From Limnohabitans_A sp048020265 (lineage in GTDB: Bacteria; Pseudomonadota; Gammaproteobacteria; Burkholderiales; Burkholderiaceae_C), in assembly GCF_048020265.1 (NCBI RefSeq), contig NZ_CP171843.1, forward strand, positions 434,001-498,000: a stretch of 64,000 bases of DNA. Reading direction: 5' to 3'. The translations under genes were made by a program, and so were the position numbers. The notes under the pieces are model-generated. The model did no database searches. It was not told the origin of the DNA and saw only the letters and a program-made list of their open reading frames with translations. This document shows, in pieces, positions 7,451 to 15,201 of the stretch (positions are counted from its first letter, which is position 1; each line of letters starts with the position of its first letter).

Positions 7451-8419
7451 ATGTTTCGCAGTTTTTTTCTCTCGCGTCGCTGGGCCTTGTGGGCCTGGGG
7501 CGGTTTGCTGGTGTTGGTGGCGCTGGTGTTCATCACGGTGCAGCAGACCGTGAAGCTCAACACTTGGTACGGTGAGTTTTACGACCTGCTGCAAAAGCCC
7601 GAGCAGGCGGGCGGGTTGGACAAGTTCTGGGGTTTCATGCAGCAGTTCGCATGGATCGCGTTCCCCTACATGCTGCTGCGCAGCCTGGAGACGTATCTGG
7701 CCTCGCATTACGCCTTTCGCTGGCGCCAGGCCATGACCGAGGTGTATTTGCCGCGGTGGCAACGCACGGCCCACACGGTCGAAGGCGCTTCGCAGCGCAT
7801 TCAGGAAGACTGCATGCGTTTTGCCCGCCAGACCGAAAACCTGGGGCTGGGCCTGGTGCGGGCGCTGCTGACACTGGCTTCGTTCATTCCGATTTTGTGG
7901 GCACTGTCCAGCGGAATGGCCATTGCGTGGTTGCAGTTCGAGGGCTCGCTGTTTTGGGTGGCCTTGGTCACGGCGGTGGGCGGCACAGTGCTGTCTTGGT
8001 TTGTGGGCATTCGCCTGCCGGGGCTGGAGTACAACAACCAGCGGACCGAGGCCGCGCTGCGCAAAGACCTGGTGTATGCCGAAGACGACCGCAGCCGCAT
8101 GGATTTGCCCACGGTGATGGGCCTGTTCACCGGTGTGCGGTTGAACAACTTTCGCTTGTTCAACCACTACGCTTACTTCCATTTGTGGAGCAATTTCTAC
8201 AGCCAGACCATGGTGATTTTTCCGTATCTGCTGATGGGGCCGTCGCTGTTCACCGGGTTGATCACACTGGGCGTGATCCAGCAGGTCAGCAACGCGTTTG
8301 GCAAGGTGAACGAGGCGTTTTCCTACCTGATCGAGCGCTGGACCGACATCACCGAGCTGCGCTCGATTTACAAGCGACTGACCGAGTTTGAAGAAAGCCT
8401 TGCTGCAGGCGCACAATGA
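7451..8419 (+). CDS. SbmA/BacA-like peptide-antibiotic transporter
   Basis: This 322-residue integral membrane protein is of the SbmA/BacA family, which uses the proton gradient to import peptides and some modified antibiotics. It shows several hydrophobic segments, the family core around YMLLRSLETYLASHYAFRWR, EGASQRIQEDCMRFA and a C-terminal region including NAFGKVNEAFSYLIERW. It is shorter than E. coli SbmA (about 400 residues) and has no ATPase domain, so it is not of the Rv1819c type. The preceding cupin gene is four bases away. The next gene, SRPBCC, starts 19 bases after its stop. The natural substrate is unknown. Confidence 0.8.
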   Translation: MFRSFFLSRRWALWAWGGLLVLVALVFITVQQTVKLNTWYGEFYDLLQKPEQAGGLDKFWGFMQQFAWIAFPYMLLRSLETYLASHYAFRWRQAMTEVYLPRWQRTAHTVEGASQRIQEDCMRFARQTENLGLGLVRALLTLASFIPILWALSSGMAIAWLQFEGSLFWVALVTAVGGTVLSWFVGIRLPGLEYNNQRTEAALRKDLVYAEDDRSRMDLPTVMGLFTGVRLNNFRLFNHYAYFHLWSNFYSQTMVIFPYLLMGPSLFTGLITLGVIQQVSNAFGKVNEAFSYLIERWTDITELRSIYKRLTEFEESLAAGAQ

Positions 8420-8438
8420 TTTTTTGGAGATAACAGTC

Positions 8439-8882
8439 ATGCCACACACCGTCAAATTCCAGCGCGTTTTCCGTGCGCCTGCCGAGCGCGTTTTTCGGGC
8501 CTTCGTCGACCCGGACGCGATGTGCAAGTGGCTGCCGCCGCATGGTTTCACGGGCCGTGTGCATGAGATGGATGCCCGCATCGGCGGGCGTTATCGCATG
8601 TCGTTCACCCATTTCGGAAGCGGGCAGTCACACAGCTTCGGGGGCACGTTTCTGGAGCTGGTGCCGGGTGAGCGTTTGAGCCACACCGACAGTTTTGACG
8701 ATGCCAATTTGCCCGGCCAGATGGTGACCACCATCACTTTCAAGGCCGTGTCGGTGGGCACCGAGGTGAACATCGAGCAAGCCGGCATCCCCGACATGAT
8801 TCCGCCAGAGGCTTGCTGTCTGGGTTGGCAGGAATCCTTGCAGCTTCTGGCCCTCTTGGTCGAGGCTGAGATCCCGACCTGA
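8439..8882 (+). CDS. SRPBCC (AHSA1-like) family protein
   Basis: This 147-residue START/Bet v 1-like protein is of the AHSA1 (activator of Hsp90 homologue 1) branch. The opening VKFQRVFRAPAERVFRAFVD, the CKWLPPHGFTG segment and the final ECCLGWQESLQ-like helix (here EACCLGWQESLQLL) are typical of the group. Such proteins bind hydrophobic ligands in a deep cavity; no reaction can be assigned. I placed the start at ATG 8439, preceded by TTGGAG; the frame extends upstream into the sbmA-like gene. It may be co-transcribed with the cupin and SbmA-like genes, and it faces the SulP gene with only six bases between the stops. Confidence 0.82.
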   Translation: MPHTVKFQRVFRAPAERVFRAFVDPDAMCKWLPPHGFTGRVHEMDARIGGRYRMSFTHFGSGQSHSFGGTFLELVPGERLSHTDSFDDANLPGQMVTTITFKAVSVGTEVNIEQAGIPDMIPPEACCLGWQESLQLLALLVEAEIPT

Positions 8883-8888
8883 CGGGAC

Positions 8889-10574
8889 TCAGATCGCCGC
8901 AGCGGCGATGTCGGGCGGCAGCGGGTCTAGCGCTCTGAGGGCCAGCAAGGCCTCGGCATCGGTGCGGTAGAGCCTGAGTTGGGGGCCGTCGTGCAGCTCC
9001 CCGGCCCGGCGCAAGGCGGTCTCCACGGGCAGCTTGATGCCGCTGATGTGCAAGGTGATCCCCCGACTGCTCAGTTGGCGGTGCAACTGACCAAAGGTTT
9101 CCACACCCGTGGCGTCGACCCGGTTGATGGGCTGGGCAAACAGGCAAACATGGCGCACCTGAGGGTGTTGGGCCAGGTGGTCGGTGATGGCCCGCTCAAA
9201 ATCACTCGAGGCCGCAAAGTCCAGCTCGGCATCCATGCGAAGGGCATAGAGGTTTTGCGCCAGAGGCGGCAGCTGCCACAGGTGCCGGTCGCGCAGGCTG
9301 CCGTCGGGGTGCAGGCCCACTTCGATGATGCGCGGGTGCAAGCGGGTGTGCAGGAAGTGGCTCAGCCCCACCAGCACACCGGTCATCACCCCCCAGTAAA
9401 TGCGCGGGGCGGTGGCCAGGGTGATGGCAAAGGTCACGCCCGCCGTGAGGGTCTCCACCCGGTCAATGCGCCAGAGTTTCAGAAACTGCCGGGGCTGGAA
9501 CAGGTTGAGCACGGCCACGATGACGGCGGCTGCCATGACCGAGCGCGGCACGAACTGCAGCGCAGGCATGAGGATCAGCAAGGCCAGCAGCACGAAGCCG
9601 ACGGAGGCCACCACCGCCCAGCCTGAGCGCGCACCCGCATACAGCATGAGCGCCGAGCGCGAAAACGAGGTGCTGGTCGGGAAGCTGCCCGAGAACGCCG
9701 AAGCGAGCTTGGCCAGGCCCTGGCTGAAAAGTTCGGTGCTGTCGTCCCAGCGTTTGCCGTCGCGCTGGCACTCGATGCGGGCGCTGGAGGCGGTCTCCAG
9801 AAAGCTCACCAGCGCAATCACCATGGCGGGCACCCACAGCTGGTTGAGCATCTCCAGGCCTGGCCAATGCGGCCAGTAAAAGCTGGGTAAGCCCGAGGGC
9901 AGCAGGCCCACGATGGCGCCGTGCTCGGCATAGCCCGTGACATAACCCAGCGCCGAGGCAGCGCCCATCACCAGCATGATGCCCGGCCAGCGGGGCCTGA
10001 ATTTGCGCAGCAAGAGCAGCACGGCCAGGCTGCCCAGCCCAAACAGGGCAGGCCAGCCTGTGAGCCAGTCGGACCATGTGGACACATCCCAGCGCCAGGC
10101 TTTGACGCCCAGCAAGGCAGGCACCTGCGAGGCCATGATCAACAAGGATGCGGCTTGTGTGAAGCCCATCATCACCGGGGCGCTGACCAGGTTGATGAGC
10201 CAGCCGTAATGGCCCAGACCCAGCAGCAGCTGGATGCCCCCCGACAACAGCGACAGCCATACGGCCAGCGAAACCCATTCGGCTGAGCCTGGCTCGGCCA
10301 TGCCCGTGAGGGAGGCACCGATCAACACACAGGTGAGCGCTGCGGGACCCACCGACAAGCGGTTGGCGCTGCCAAACAGCACGGCCAGCAGGGCCGGAAT
10401 CAGGCAGGCATAAAGCCCCGTGACCAGGGGCATACCGGCCAAACCGGCATAGGCCACGGCTTGCGGCACCATCACCAAGGCCACCGTCAGGCCGGCCAGC
10501 ACCTCGGTGCGGGCCAGCGAGGCGGTCAGACGGGGCCAGTCTCGGAAGGTGAGAAATCTCTGTATATAAGCCAT
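8889..10574 (-). CDS. SulP-family anion transporter with STAS domain
   Basis: This 561-residue secondary transporter is of the SulP/SLC26 family, which moves sulfate, bicarbonate or organic anions. The N-terminal signature VALVMVPQAVAYAGLAGMPLVTGLYA is split across about residues 30-55, roughly a dozen hydrophobic helices follow, and a C-terminal STAS domain occupies about residues 440-550. I chose the ATG at 10574 (MAYIQRFL); the frame continues upstream into the sulfatase gene. It lies 23 bp downstream of a sulfatase gene on the same strand, so sulfate is the most economical guess for its substrate, but SulP specificity cannot be read from sequence alone. Confidence 0.88.
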   Translation of the reverse strand: MAYIQRFLTFRDWPRLTASLARTEVLAGLTVALVMVPQAVAYAGLAGMPLVTGLYACLIPALLAVLFGSANRLSVGPAALTCVLIGASLTGMAEPGSAEWVSLAVWLSLLSGGIQLLLGLGHYGWLINLVSAPVMMGFTQAASLLIMASQVPALLGVKAWRWDVSTWSDWLTGWPALFGLGSLAVLLLLRKFRPRWPGIMLVMGAASALGYVTGYAEHGAIVGLLPSGLPSFYWPHWPGLEMLNQLWVPAMVIALVSFLETASSARIECQRDGKRWDDSTELFSQGLAKLASAFSGSFPTSTSFSRSALMLYAGARSGWAVVASVGFVLLALLILMPALQFVPRSVMAAAVIVAVLNLFQPRQFLKLWRIDRVETLTAGVTFAITLATAPRIYWGVMTGVLVGLSHFLHTRLHPRIIEVGLHPDGSLRDRHLWQLPPLAQNLYALRMDAELDFAASSDFERAITDHLAQHPQVRHVCLFAQPINRVDATGVETFGQLHRQLSSRGITLHISGIKLPVETALRRAGELHDGPQLRLYRTDAEALLALRALDPLPPDIAAAAI

Positions 10575-10597
10575 GTCCGATCTTAGCTGCCCTTTTT

Positions 10598-11938
10598 TCA
10601 GCGCTGGGGCATGTCTTTGTAGGAATAACCCAGGCTGATGGTGGCGTCTTCGGGGATGGCAGGCACAGTGGCATCCCAGGCTTCCCATGCGGTGCGCATG
10701 GCGTCCAAACGGGCAGGTTCGCGCTTGGCCAAATTGGCACGCTCGCGCTCGTCGGCCGGGATGTTAAACAGGTAGTCGTTGCCGTCCACCCGCAGGTATT
10801 TGTAGTGACCCATGCGCAGGGCGCGTTGGCCGCGGTGGTTCATGCGCCAGTACAGGGGCCGCTCGAACTGGTGCTTGGCGTCGCGCAGCACGGGGGCCAG
10901 TGACACGCCATCAAACGGATGGGCGGCATCGGCCTGGGTGCCGGCCAACTCCACCATGGTGGCCGACCAGTCCATGGTCATGCAGTGCTGGGTGGATGTG
11001 CCGCCGGGCGCGATGACGGCAGGCCAGTGCGCGATCCACGGCACGCGGATGCCGCCTTCGGTCAGGTCCATCTTGCCGCCCACCAGCGGCCAGTTGTCGC
11101 TGAAACGCTCGCCGCCGTTGTCGCTGGTGAAGACGATCAGGGTGTTGTCGAGCTGTCCGTTTTTCTTCAGCGCGTCCACCACCCAGCCAATGCCTTCGTC
11201 CATGTGGTGGATCATGCGGTGGTAGGTGTGGATGTTGCCGCCGTGCAGGTGGAACAGGTTGTCCTTGACTTCTTGGGCTAGCGCGTGGTCTTCGCGGGTT
11301 TCCCAAGGCCAGTGCGGTGCGGTGTAGTGCAGGCTCAAAAAGAAGGGCGTGCCCTGGGCAGCGCCGTGTGCCATGCGGTTCACGTAGTCGACTGCACGCT
11401 GCGAGAGCAGGTCGGTCAGGTAGCCGTCTTCGTGCTTTTCTTCTTCGTTGCTGTAGAGGTCGTGCGTGCCGTTGTTGCTGGCATGGGTGAAGTAGTCCAC
11501 ACCGCCCGACATGGGGCCAAAGAATTCTTCGTAGCCCGACTTGATGGGGCTGAAGTGGGGCGGGTAGCCCAGGTGCCATTTGCCGATCAGGGCCGTGCGG
11601 TAGCCGCTGGCTTTCAGCAGCGAGGGCAGTGTGGGGTGCGCGGGCGGCAGGCCCAGCACGGCACTGCCTTTGCTCTTGCTGTTGATGGGCTCGTCGGCCC
11701 CGCCACGCAGGCGGTACTGGTAGCGGGCGGTCATCAGCGCAAAGCGGGTGGGCGAGCACACCGGCGAGTTGGAGTAGCCCTGCGTGAACTTGAGGCCGTT
11801 GGCAGCGAGTTGGTCGAGCACCGGCGAGACCTTGCCAAACTTCGCGTCGCGGCCGCCGTAGCAGCCGAGATCGGCAAAGCCGAGGTCGTCGGCCACGATG
11901 AAGATGATGTTGGGGCGTTGGGGCATCGGGGTCGTCAT
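10598..11938 (-). CDS. Arylsulfatase-type sulfatase (formylglycine-dependent)
   Basis: This 446-residue sulfatase hydrolyses sulfate esters. It shows NIIFIVADDLG with the calcium-binding Asp17-Asp18, the active-site signature CSPTR at residues 61-65, whose cysteine must be oxidised to formylglycine, GKWHLG, and TSDNGGE. No signal peptide is visible, so the enzyme looks cytoplasmic, which would require the sulfated substrate to be imported. An in-frame TTG at 11948 would overlap the upstream stop, but ATG 11938 is more likely. It follows two Bug-type receptor genes and precedes a SulP transporter, all leftward, suggesting capture, cleavage and anion handling of a sulfated organic compound. The maturing enzyme is not in the window. 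Confidence 0.9.
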   Translation of the reverse strand: MTTPMPQRPNIIFIVADDLGFADLGCYGGRDAKFGKVSPVLDQLAANGLKFTQGYSNSPVCSPTRFALMTARYQYRLRGGADEPINSKSKGSAVLGLPPAHPTLPSLLKASGYRTALIGKWHLGYPPHFSPIKSGYEEFFGPMSGGVDYFTHASNNGTHDLYSNEEEKHEDGYLTDLLSQRAVDYVNRMAHGAAQGTPFFLSLHYTAPHWPWETREDHALAQEVKDNLFHLHGGNIHTYHRMIHHMDEGIGWVVDALKKNGQLDNTLIVFTSDNGGERFSDNWPLVGGKMDLTEGGIRVPWIAHWPAVIAPGGTSTQHCMTMDWSATMVELAGTQADAAHPFDGVSLAPVLRDAKHQFERPLYWRMNHRGQRALRMGHYKYLRVDGNDYLFNIPADERERANLAKREPARLDAMRTAWEAWDATVPAIPEDATISLGYSYKDMPQR

Positions 11939-11946
11939 GTGGAGAA

Positions 11947-12921
11947 TCAATCGACTTTCATGCCCGTGGACTTGACCACGCGGCCATAACGCTGCGACTG
12001 ATCGCTCAGGCGTTTGACGGCGTCCGGACCGATCAGGCCTTCGTAGAACAAGTCCATGCCCGCCAGCTGGCCTTGTGTGTCAGGGCGCTTCAAGGCGTCG
12101 GTGAAGGCTTTTTGCAACAGTTGCACCACAGGCTCGGGCGTGGCGGCGGGCACCATGGCCACGTAGAGCACTTCGAGTTCCAGGTCCTTCAGGCCGAGTT
12201 CGGCCACGGTGGGGATCTCGGGGGCCGAGCGGGAACGCTGGCGGCTGGTCACGGCTAGCGCAGTGATCTTGCCGGTTTTGACGTGCGGCAGCATGCCCGG
12301 TGTGGCCAGCACGCCTGCATCCACCTCGCCCGCCAGCACGGCCGTGACGGCCGGGGTGTTGCCTTTGTAGGGCACATGCTGGATCTTGATGTTCGCCGCG
12401 TCCATGAAGATTTCGGCGGCCAGGTGGCCGGGGCTACCGCTGCCTGCGCTGCTGAAGTTCAGGCCCTTGCCTTTGCCCTGGGCGATCAGGTCTTTGAGCG
12501 TTTTGAAGCCGGTGCTGGGGTGCGCCCCCACCAGCAAGCCCGAAGAGACCATGACCATGATGGGCCGCAGGTCAGCGGGCTTGAAGGCCATGTTTTTGTA
12601 GATGTAGGGGTTGACCGTGAAGGTGGTGTCGATGCCGAACAGCACGGTGTAGCCATCGGCCGGGCTTTTGGCCACAAAGTCAGCGCCGATGTTACCGCCT
12701 GCCCCGGGCTTGTTTTCCACCACCACAGGCTGTTTGGTCTGGCTGGTGATGAACTCCCCCACACTGCGGGCCAGAAAGTCAGCCGGGCCGCCTGCCGGGA
12801 AGTTGGTGACGAATTTGATGGGTTTGTTGGGGTAGCTTTGGGCCGATGCAGGAGTTGTCCAGGCGTAAGCGGCCAAAGCTAAACACAGCGCGGTGCGCCA
12901 AATGGGATTGGAGATGTTCAT
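11947..12921 (-). CDS. Bug/TctC-family periplasmic solute receptor (1)
   Basis: This 324-residue tripartite tricarboxylate transporter receptor is of the Bug family, very abundant in Burkholderiales. The start MNISNPIWRTALCL begins a Sec signal peptide that ends at about ASA-QSYPNKP. Bug hallmarks are PIKFVTNFPAGGPADFLAR, VVVENKPGAGGNIGADFVAK (split by position about 60-95), SPADGYTVLFG and HVPYKGNTPAVTAVLAGEVD. The frame opens further upstream, but the ATG at 12921 gives a proper signal peptide. No TctA/TctB permease genes are nearby, which is common for orphan Bug receptors. It is the second of two tandem receptors of different sequence, upstream of the sulfatase, and presumably binds a carboxylated or sulfated substrate. 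Confidence 0.9.
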   Translation of the reverse strand: MNISNPIWRTALCLALAAYAWTTPASAQSYPNKPIKFVTNFPAGGPADFLARSVGEFITSQTKQPVVVENKPGAGGNIGADFVAKSPADGYTVLFGIDTTFTVNPYIYKNMAFKPADLRPIMVMVSSGLLVGAHPSTGFKTLKDLIAQGKGKGLNFSSAGSGSPGHLAAEIFMDAANIKIQHVPYKGNTPAVTAVLAGEVDAGVLATPGMLPHVKTGKITALAVTSRQRSRSAPEIPTVAELGLKDLELEVLYVAMVPAATPEPVVQLLQKAFTDALKRPDTQGQLAGMDLFYEGLIGPDAVKRLSDQSQRYGRVVKSTGMKVD

Positions 12922-12986
12922 GGGAATTGAAGGAAGTGGATGCCCAGCTGCCGCAGCAGCTGGGGCGGGGGGAAACAGCCGATGCA

Positions 12987-13964
12987 TCAGTCCAGTTGCA
13001 CGCCCGTGGCCTTGATGGGTTTTTCCCAGCGGGCCAGATCGGTTTTTTGCGCGGCAGCCAGCTCGGCCGATGTGGAGCCAATCGGCTCGTAGCCCAGCTT
13101 GACCATTTTGTCTTTCATGGCCGCGCTGCGGGTGATCTTCATCATGGCTTTTTCCAGGCGTGCAAGGGCATCGCCTGTCAGGCCTGCGGGGCCATACATG
13201 GCAAACCAGGCCGTGGCCTCCATGTTCACACCCGACTCCTTGAGGGTCGGCACTTCAGGCACTTGCGGGTCGCGCTGGCTGCCGGTGACGGCGATGATGC
13301 GGACCTTGCCCGCCCGGTGCATTTCGGCGGTCTCGGACACCACGTCAAATTTGTAGCCGATGTGGCCACCGAGCAAGGCGTTGTTGGCGGGTGCACCGCC
13401 CTGGAAAGGCACATGGTTCAGGCTGATGCCGGCCGATTGCTCCATCAGCACGCCCATGAAGTGGGGCAAGGTGCCCGCGCCGGGCGTGCCATAGCTGGCA
13501 TTGCCTGGGTCGCTCTTGGCTTTGGCCACCATGTCGGCCACGTTCTTCGCGTTGCTGGCGGGGCCGGAGACCACGCCAAACTGGAAGCGGGCGATTTGCG
13601 AGACGGGGGTGAAGTCTTTCACCGGGTCGTAGTCGAGTTTTTTATAGACGTGCGGAAACAGCACCATGGGACCGCTGGGCAAGACGATCACGGTCTGGCC
13701 ATCGGGCTTGGCCGCCTTGACGGCGTTGAGCGCGATGCGCCCGCCTGCGCCGGGCTTGTTGTCCACGACGATGGTGCCAAAGTCCTCCCGCAGGGCGTCG
13801 GCCACCATGCGGGCCAGGATATCGGCAGAGCCACCCGGTGGAAAACCCACCATGATCTTGAGCGGTGGTTTGTCTTGTGCCTGCAATCCGGGCGAAAGCA
13901 TGGCCAAAGACAGGGCGGCCAGCCCCAGCAGGCGGCGGGTGATTGGGCGGTGGGTTGATGGCAT
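12987..13964 (-). CDS. Bug/TctC-family periplasmic solute receptor (2)
   Basis: This 325-residue Bug-family receptor is paralogous to the next gene downstream but clearly diverged. A Sec signal peptide spans about residues 1-29 (arginines followed by LLGLAALSLAML and a QAQ-D cleavage region). Family motifs include IMVGFPPGGSADILARMVAD, VVDNKPGAGGRIALNAVK and HVPFQGGAPANNALLGGHIG. It is the first gene of the leftward receptor-receptor-sulfatase group and starts 110 bp from a divergent MarR regulator gene, with an inverted repeat in between. The ligand is unknown. No cognate permease is in view, so it may feed a TctAB pair elsewhere or act as an extracytoplasmic sensor. Confidence 0.9.
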   Translation of the reverse strand: MPSTHRPITRRLLGLAALSLAMLSPGLQAQDKPPLKIMVGFPPGGSADILARMVADALREDFGTIVVDNKPGAGGRIALNAVKAAKPDGQTVIVLPSGPMVLFPHVYKKLDYDPVKDFTPVSQIARFQFGVVSGPASNAKNVADMVAKAKSDPGNASYGTPGAGTLPHFMGVLMEQSAGISLNHVPFQGGAPANNALLGGHIGYKFDVVSETAEMHRAGKVRIIAVTGSQRDPQVPEVPTLKESGVNMEATAWFAMYGPAGLTGDALARLEKAMMKITRSAAMKDKMVKLGYEPIGSTSAELAAAQKTDLARWEKPIKATGVQLD

Positions 13965-14040
13965 GAAAGTCTCCGAATAGGCGGGGCTCGGCTGTCCCCT
14001 GTTGAAAACGCAAGACAGAATGTAGTGCTCTGACTGACAA

Positions 14041-14053
14041 TTGATCTAATCAA
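14041..14053. promoter_or_regulatory. Candidate MarR operator (TTGAT-N3-ATCAA)
   Basis: A 5-bp inverted repeat with a 3-bp spacer lies 21 bp upstream of the MarR start and 76 bp upstream of the divergent Bug receptor. Neighbouring bases (ATTGAT at its left, ATCAATCAA at its right) extend the A/T-rich dyad. The position and symmetry suit a MarR dimer that represses both directions. This is inferred from location only. Confidence 0.5.
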
Positions 14054-14074
14054 TCAAACCCCGAGAAAACCCTG

Positions 14075-14599
14075 ATGCCCTTGTCCCCGTCTCAACGCCT
14101 GGCTTCGATTGAGGACCTGCTTTTGTACAGGTTGGGTCGTTTGGCGAGCGTGGGCGGCGCCATGGTGGTGCGCCTGTGCGAAGGCGGTCATGGCATCACG
14201 CGGCGCGAGTGGGCCGTGATTGCTCAGCTGTACGAGGGTGGCAGCCTGCCCCCTTCGGTGCTGGCCGAGCGCATGCACCGCGACCGCGCCCGCACCTCGC
14301 GGACCCTGACTGCTTTGGTGGCCAAACACCTGGTCTTGCGCACCATCCCGGCCCATGACCGCCGCAGCGCCCTGGTCGGTCTGACCCCGGCGGGCCGGCA
14401 ACTCTACGAAGCCTTGATGCCCCAGGTTCAGGCCATCAACAGCCAGATCCTGTCGGTGTTGCAGCCCGAGGAAGCGGTCCAATTGGATGAAGCGCTGGCG
14501 CGTTTGCAAGTGCGCGCCCAAGCCTTGCTGGCCGAGCGCAGCCCCGACCTGCCCAAAGCCAACCGCAGGCAGGGCCAGCGCGGCAAGGACGTGGCATGA
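14075..14599 (+). CDS. MarR-family transcriptional regulator
   Basis: This 174-residue MarR-type winged-helix repressor has its recognition region at about residues 50-100 (VLAERMHRDRARTSRTLTAL), followed by the typical wing DRRSALVGLTPAGRQLYE. The N-terminal helix and the C-terminal coiled helix form the usual dimer interface. The C-terminal tail is basic (NRRQGQRGK). It is divergent from the Bug/Bug/sulfatase group, which it probably controls, with a candidate operator between them. The stop overlaps the start of the nuclease gene (ATGA at 14596-14599), so both are made from one transcript. The effector is unknown; a carboxylic acid imported by the receptors is a reasonable guess. Confidence 0.88.
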   Translation: MPLSPSQRLASIEDLLLYRLGRLASVGGAMVVRLCEGGHGITRREWAVIAQLYEGGSLPPSVLAERMHRDRARTSRTLTALVAKHLVLRTIPAHDRRSALVGLTPAGRQLYEALMPQVQAINSQILSVLQPEEAVQLDEALARLQVRAQALLAERSPDLPKANRRQGQRGKDVA

Positions 14600-15096
14600 G
14601 TCTTGGGCTTCGGTGGTTGCTGGCGTTGACGATGGGTCTGGCGCCCTGTGCCATTCATGCCGCCGAAACCTGGACAGGCTGGGTCAGCTGGGTCATGGAT
14701 GGGGACACCGTCTTGCTGGTGCGTGACGGGCAGCACGAGCCCGTCAAGTTGCGTGTGGACGGCATCGATGCCCCCGAAATCTGTCAGCCCGGTGGTGCCG
14801 AAGCCCGCGACGCGATGATCCGTTTGGCCTTGCGCAAGCCGGTTCAGGTGCTCGATCTGGGCCAGGACAGCTATGGGCGGCAGCTGGGGCGTTTGTCGGT
14901 GGGCGGGGTGGACCTGGGGGCCGAGCTGGTGCGCACCGGCATGGCCTGGGCTTACCGCTTTCGGACCGGCAAAGGGCCTTATGCCCGTTTGCAGCGCCAG
15001 GCACAGACTCAAAAAATCGGCTTGTTTGCAGCAGCCGATGCCGCCATGTCGCCACCTGTGTTCAGGAAATTCCATGGCACTTGCCATGGCCTTTGA
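14596..15096 (+). CDS. Secreted thermonuclease (SNase-like) family protein
   Basis: This 166-residue protein has an N-terminal signal peptide (LRWLLALTMGLAPCAIHA, cleaved at about residue 22) and a staphylococcal-nuclease domain. Landmarks are VMDGDTVLL, LRVDGIDAPEICQPGG with the substrate-binding Arg and Asp and the catalytic Glu of DAPE, and DSYGRQLGRL with a downstream Arg. It should be exported and may degrade DNA or RNA outside the cytoplasm, providing nucleotides or phosphate. Its start overlaps the MarR stop by four bases. A REP-like element follows in the convergent gap before moeB. Confidence 0.85.
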   Translation: MSLGLRWLLALTMGLAPCAIHAAETWTGWVSWVMDGDTVLLVRDGQHEPVKLRVDGIDAPEICQPGGAEARDAMIRLALRKPVQVLDLGQDSYGRQLGRLSVGGVDLGAELVRTGMAWAYRFRTGKGPYARLQRQAQTQKIGLFAAADAAMSPPVFRKFHGTCHGL

Positions 15097-15107
15097 AGGG
15101 GCATGCG

Positions 15108-15180
15108 TTCGCGAGCAGGGGCTCGCTCCCACGAAGATTCCAGGCCTTCTCCGCTGTGGGAGGCCGCCCCTGCGGCCGAA
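15108..15180. repeat. REP-like two-hairpin element, copy 1
   Basis: Two short hairpins lie 35 bp apart: GCGAGC-aggg-GCTCGC (15111-15126) and GGCCGC-ccct-GCGGCC (15162-15177). The outer edges read TTCGCGAGC and GCGGCCGAA. The loops aggg and ccct are complementary. A second copy with the same plan is at 62572-62632. The left half resembles the repetitive extragenic palindromes of pseudomonads. The copy lies between convergent genes, as is usual for REPs. I expect many copies elsewhere in this genome. Confidence 0.75.
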
Positions 15181-15201
15181 TGCTGGATTGCGCGCGTCTG
15201 T

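Noticed and set aside
11947..13964. The two receptors as TRAP (DctP) proteins
   Set aside because: Their motifs (PGAGGNIGADFV-like and HVP-KG-TPAV) are those of Bug/TctC receptors, not DctP.
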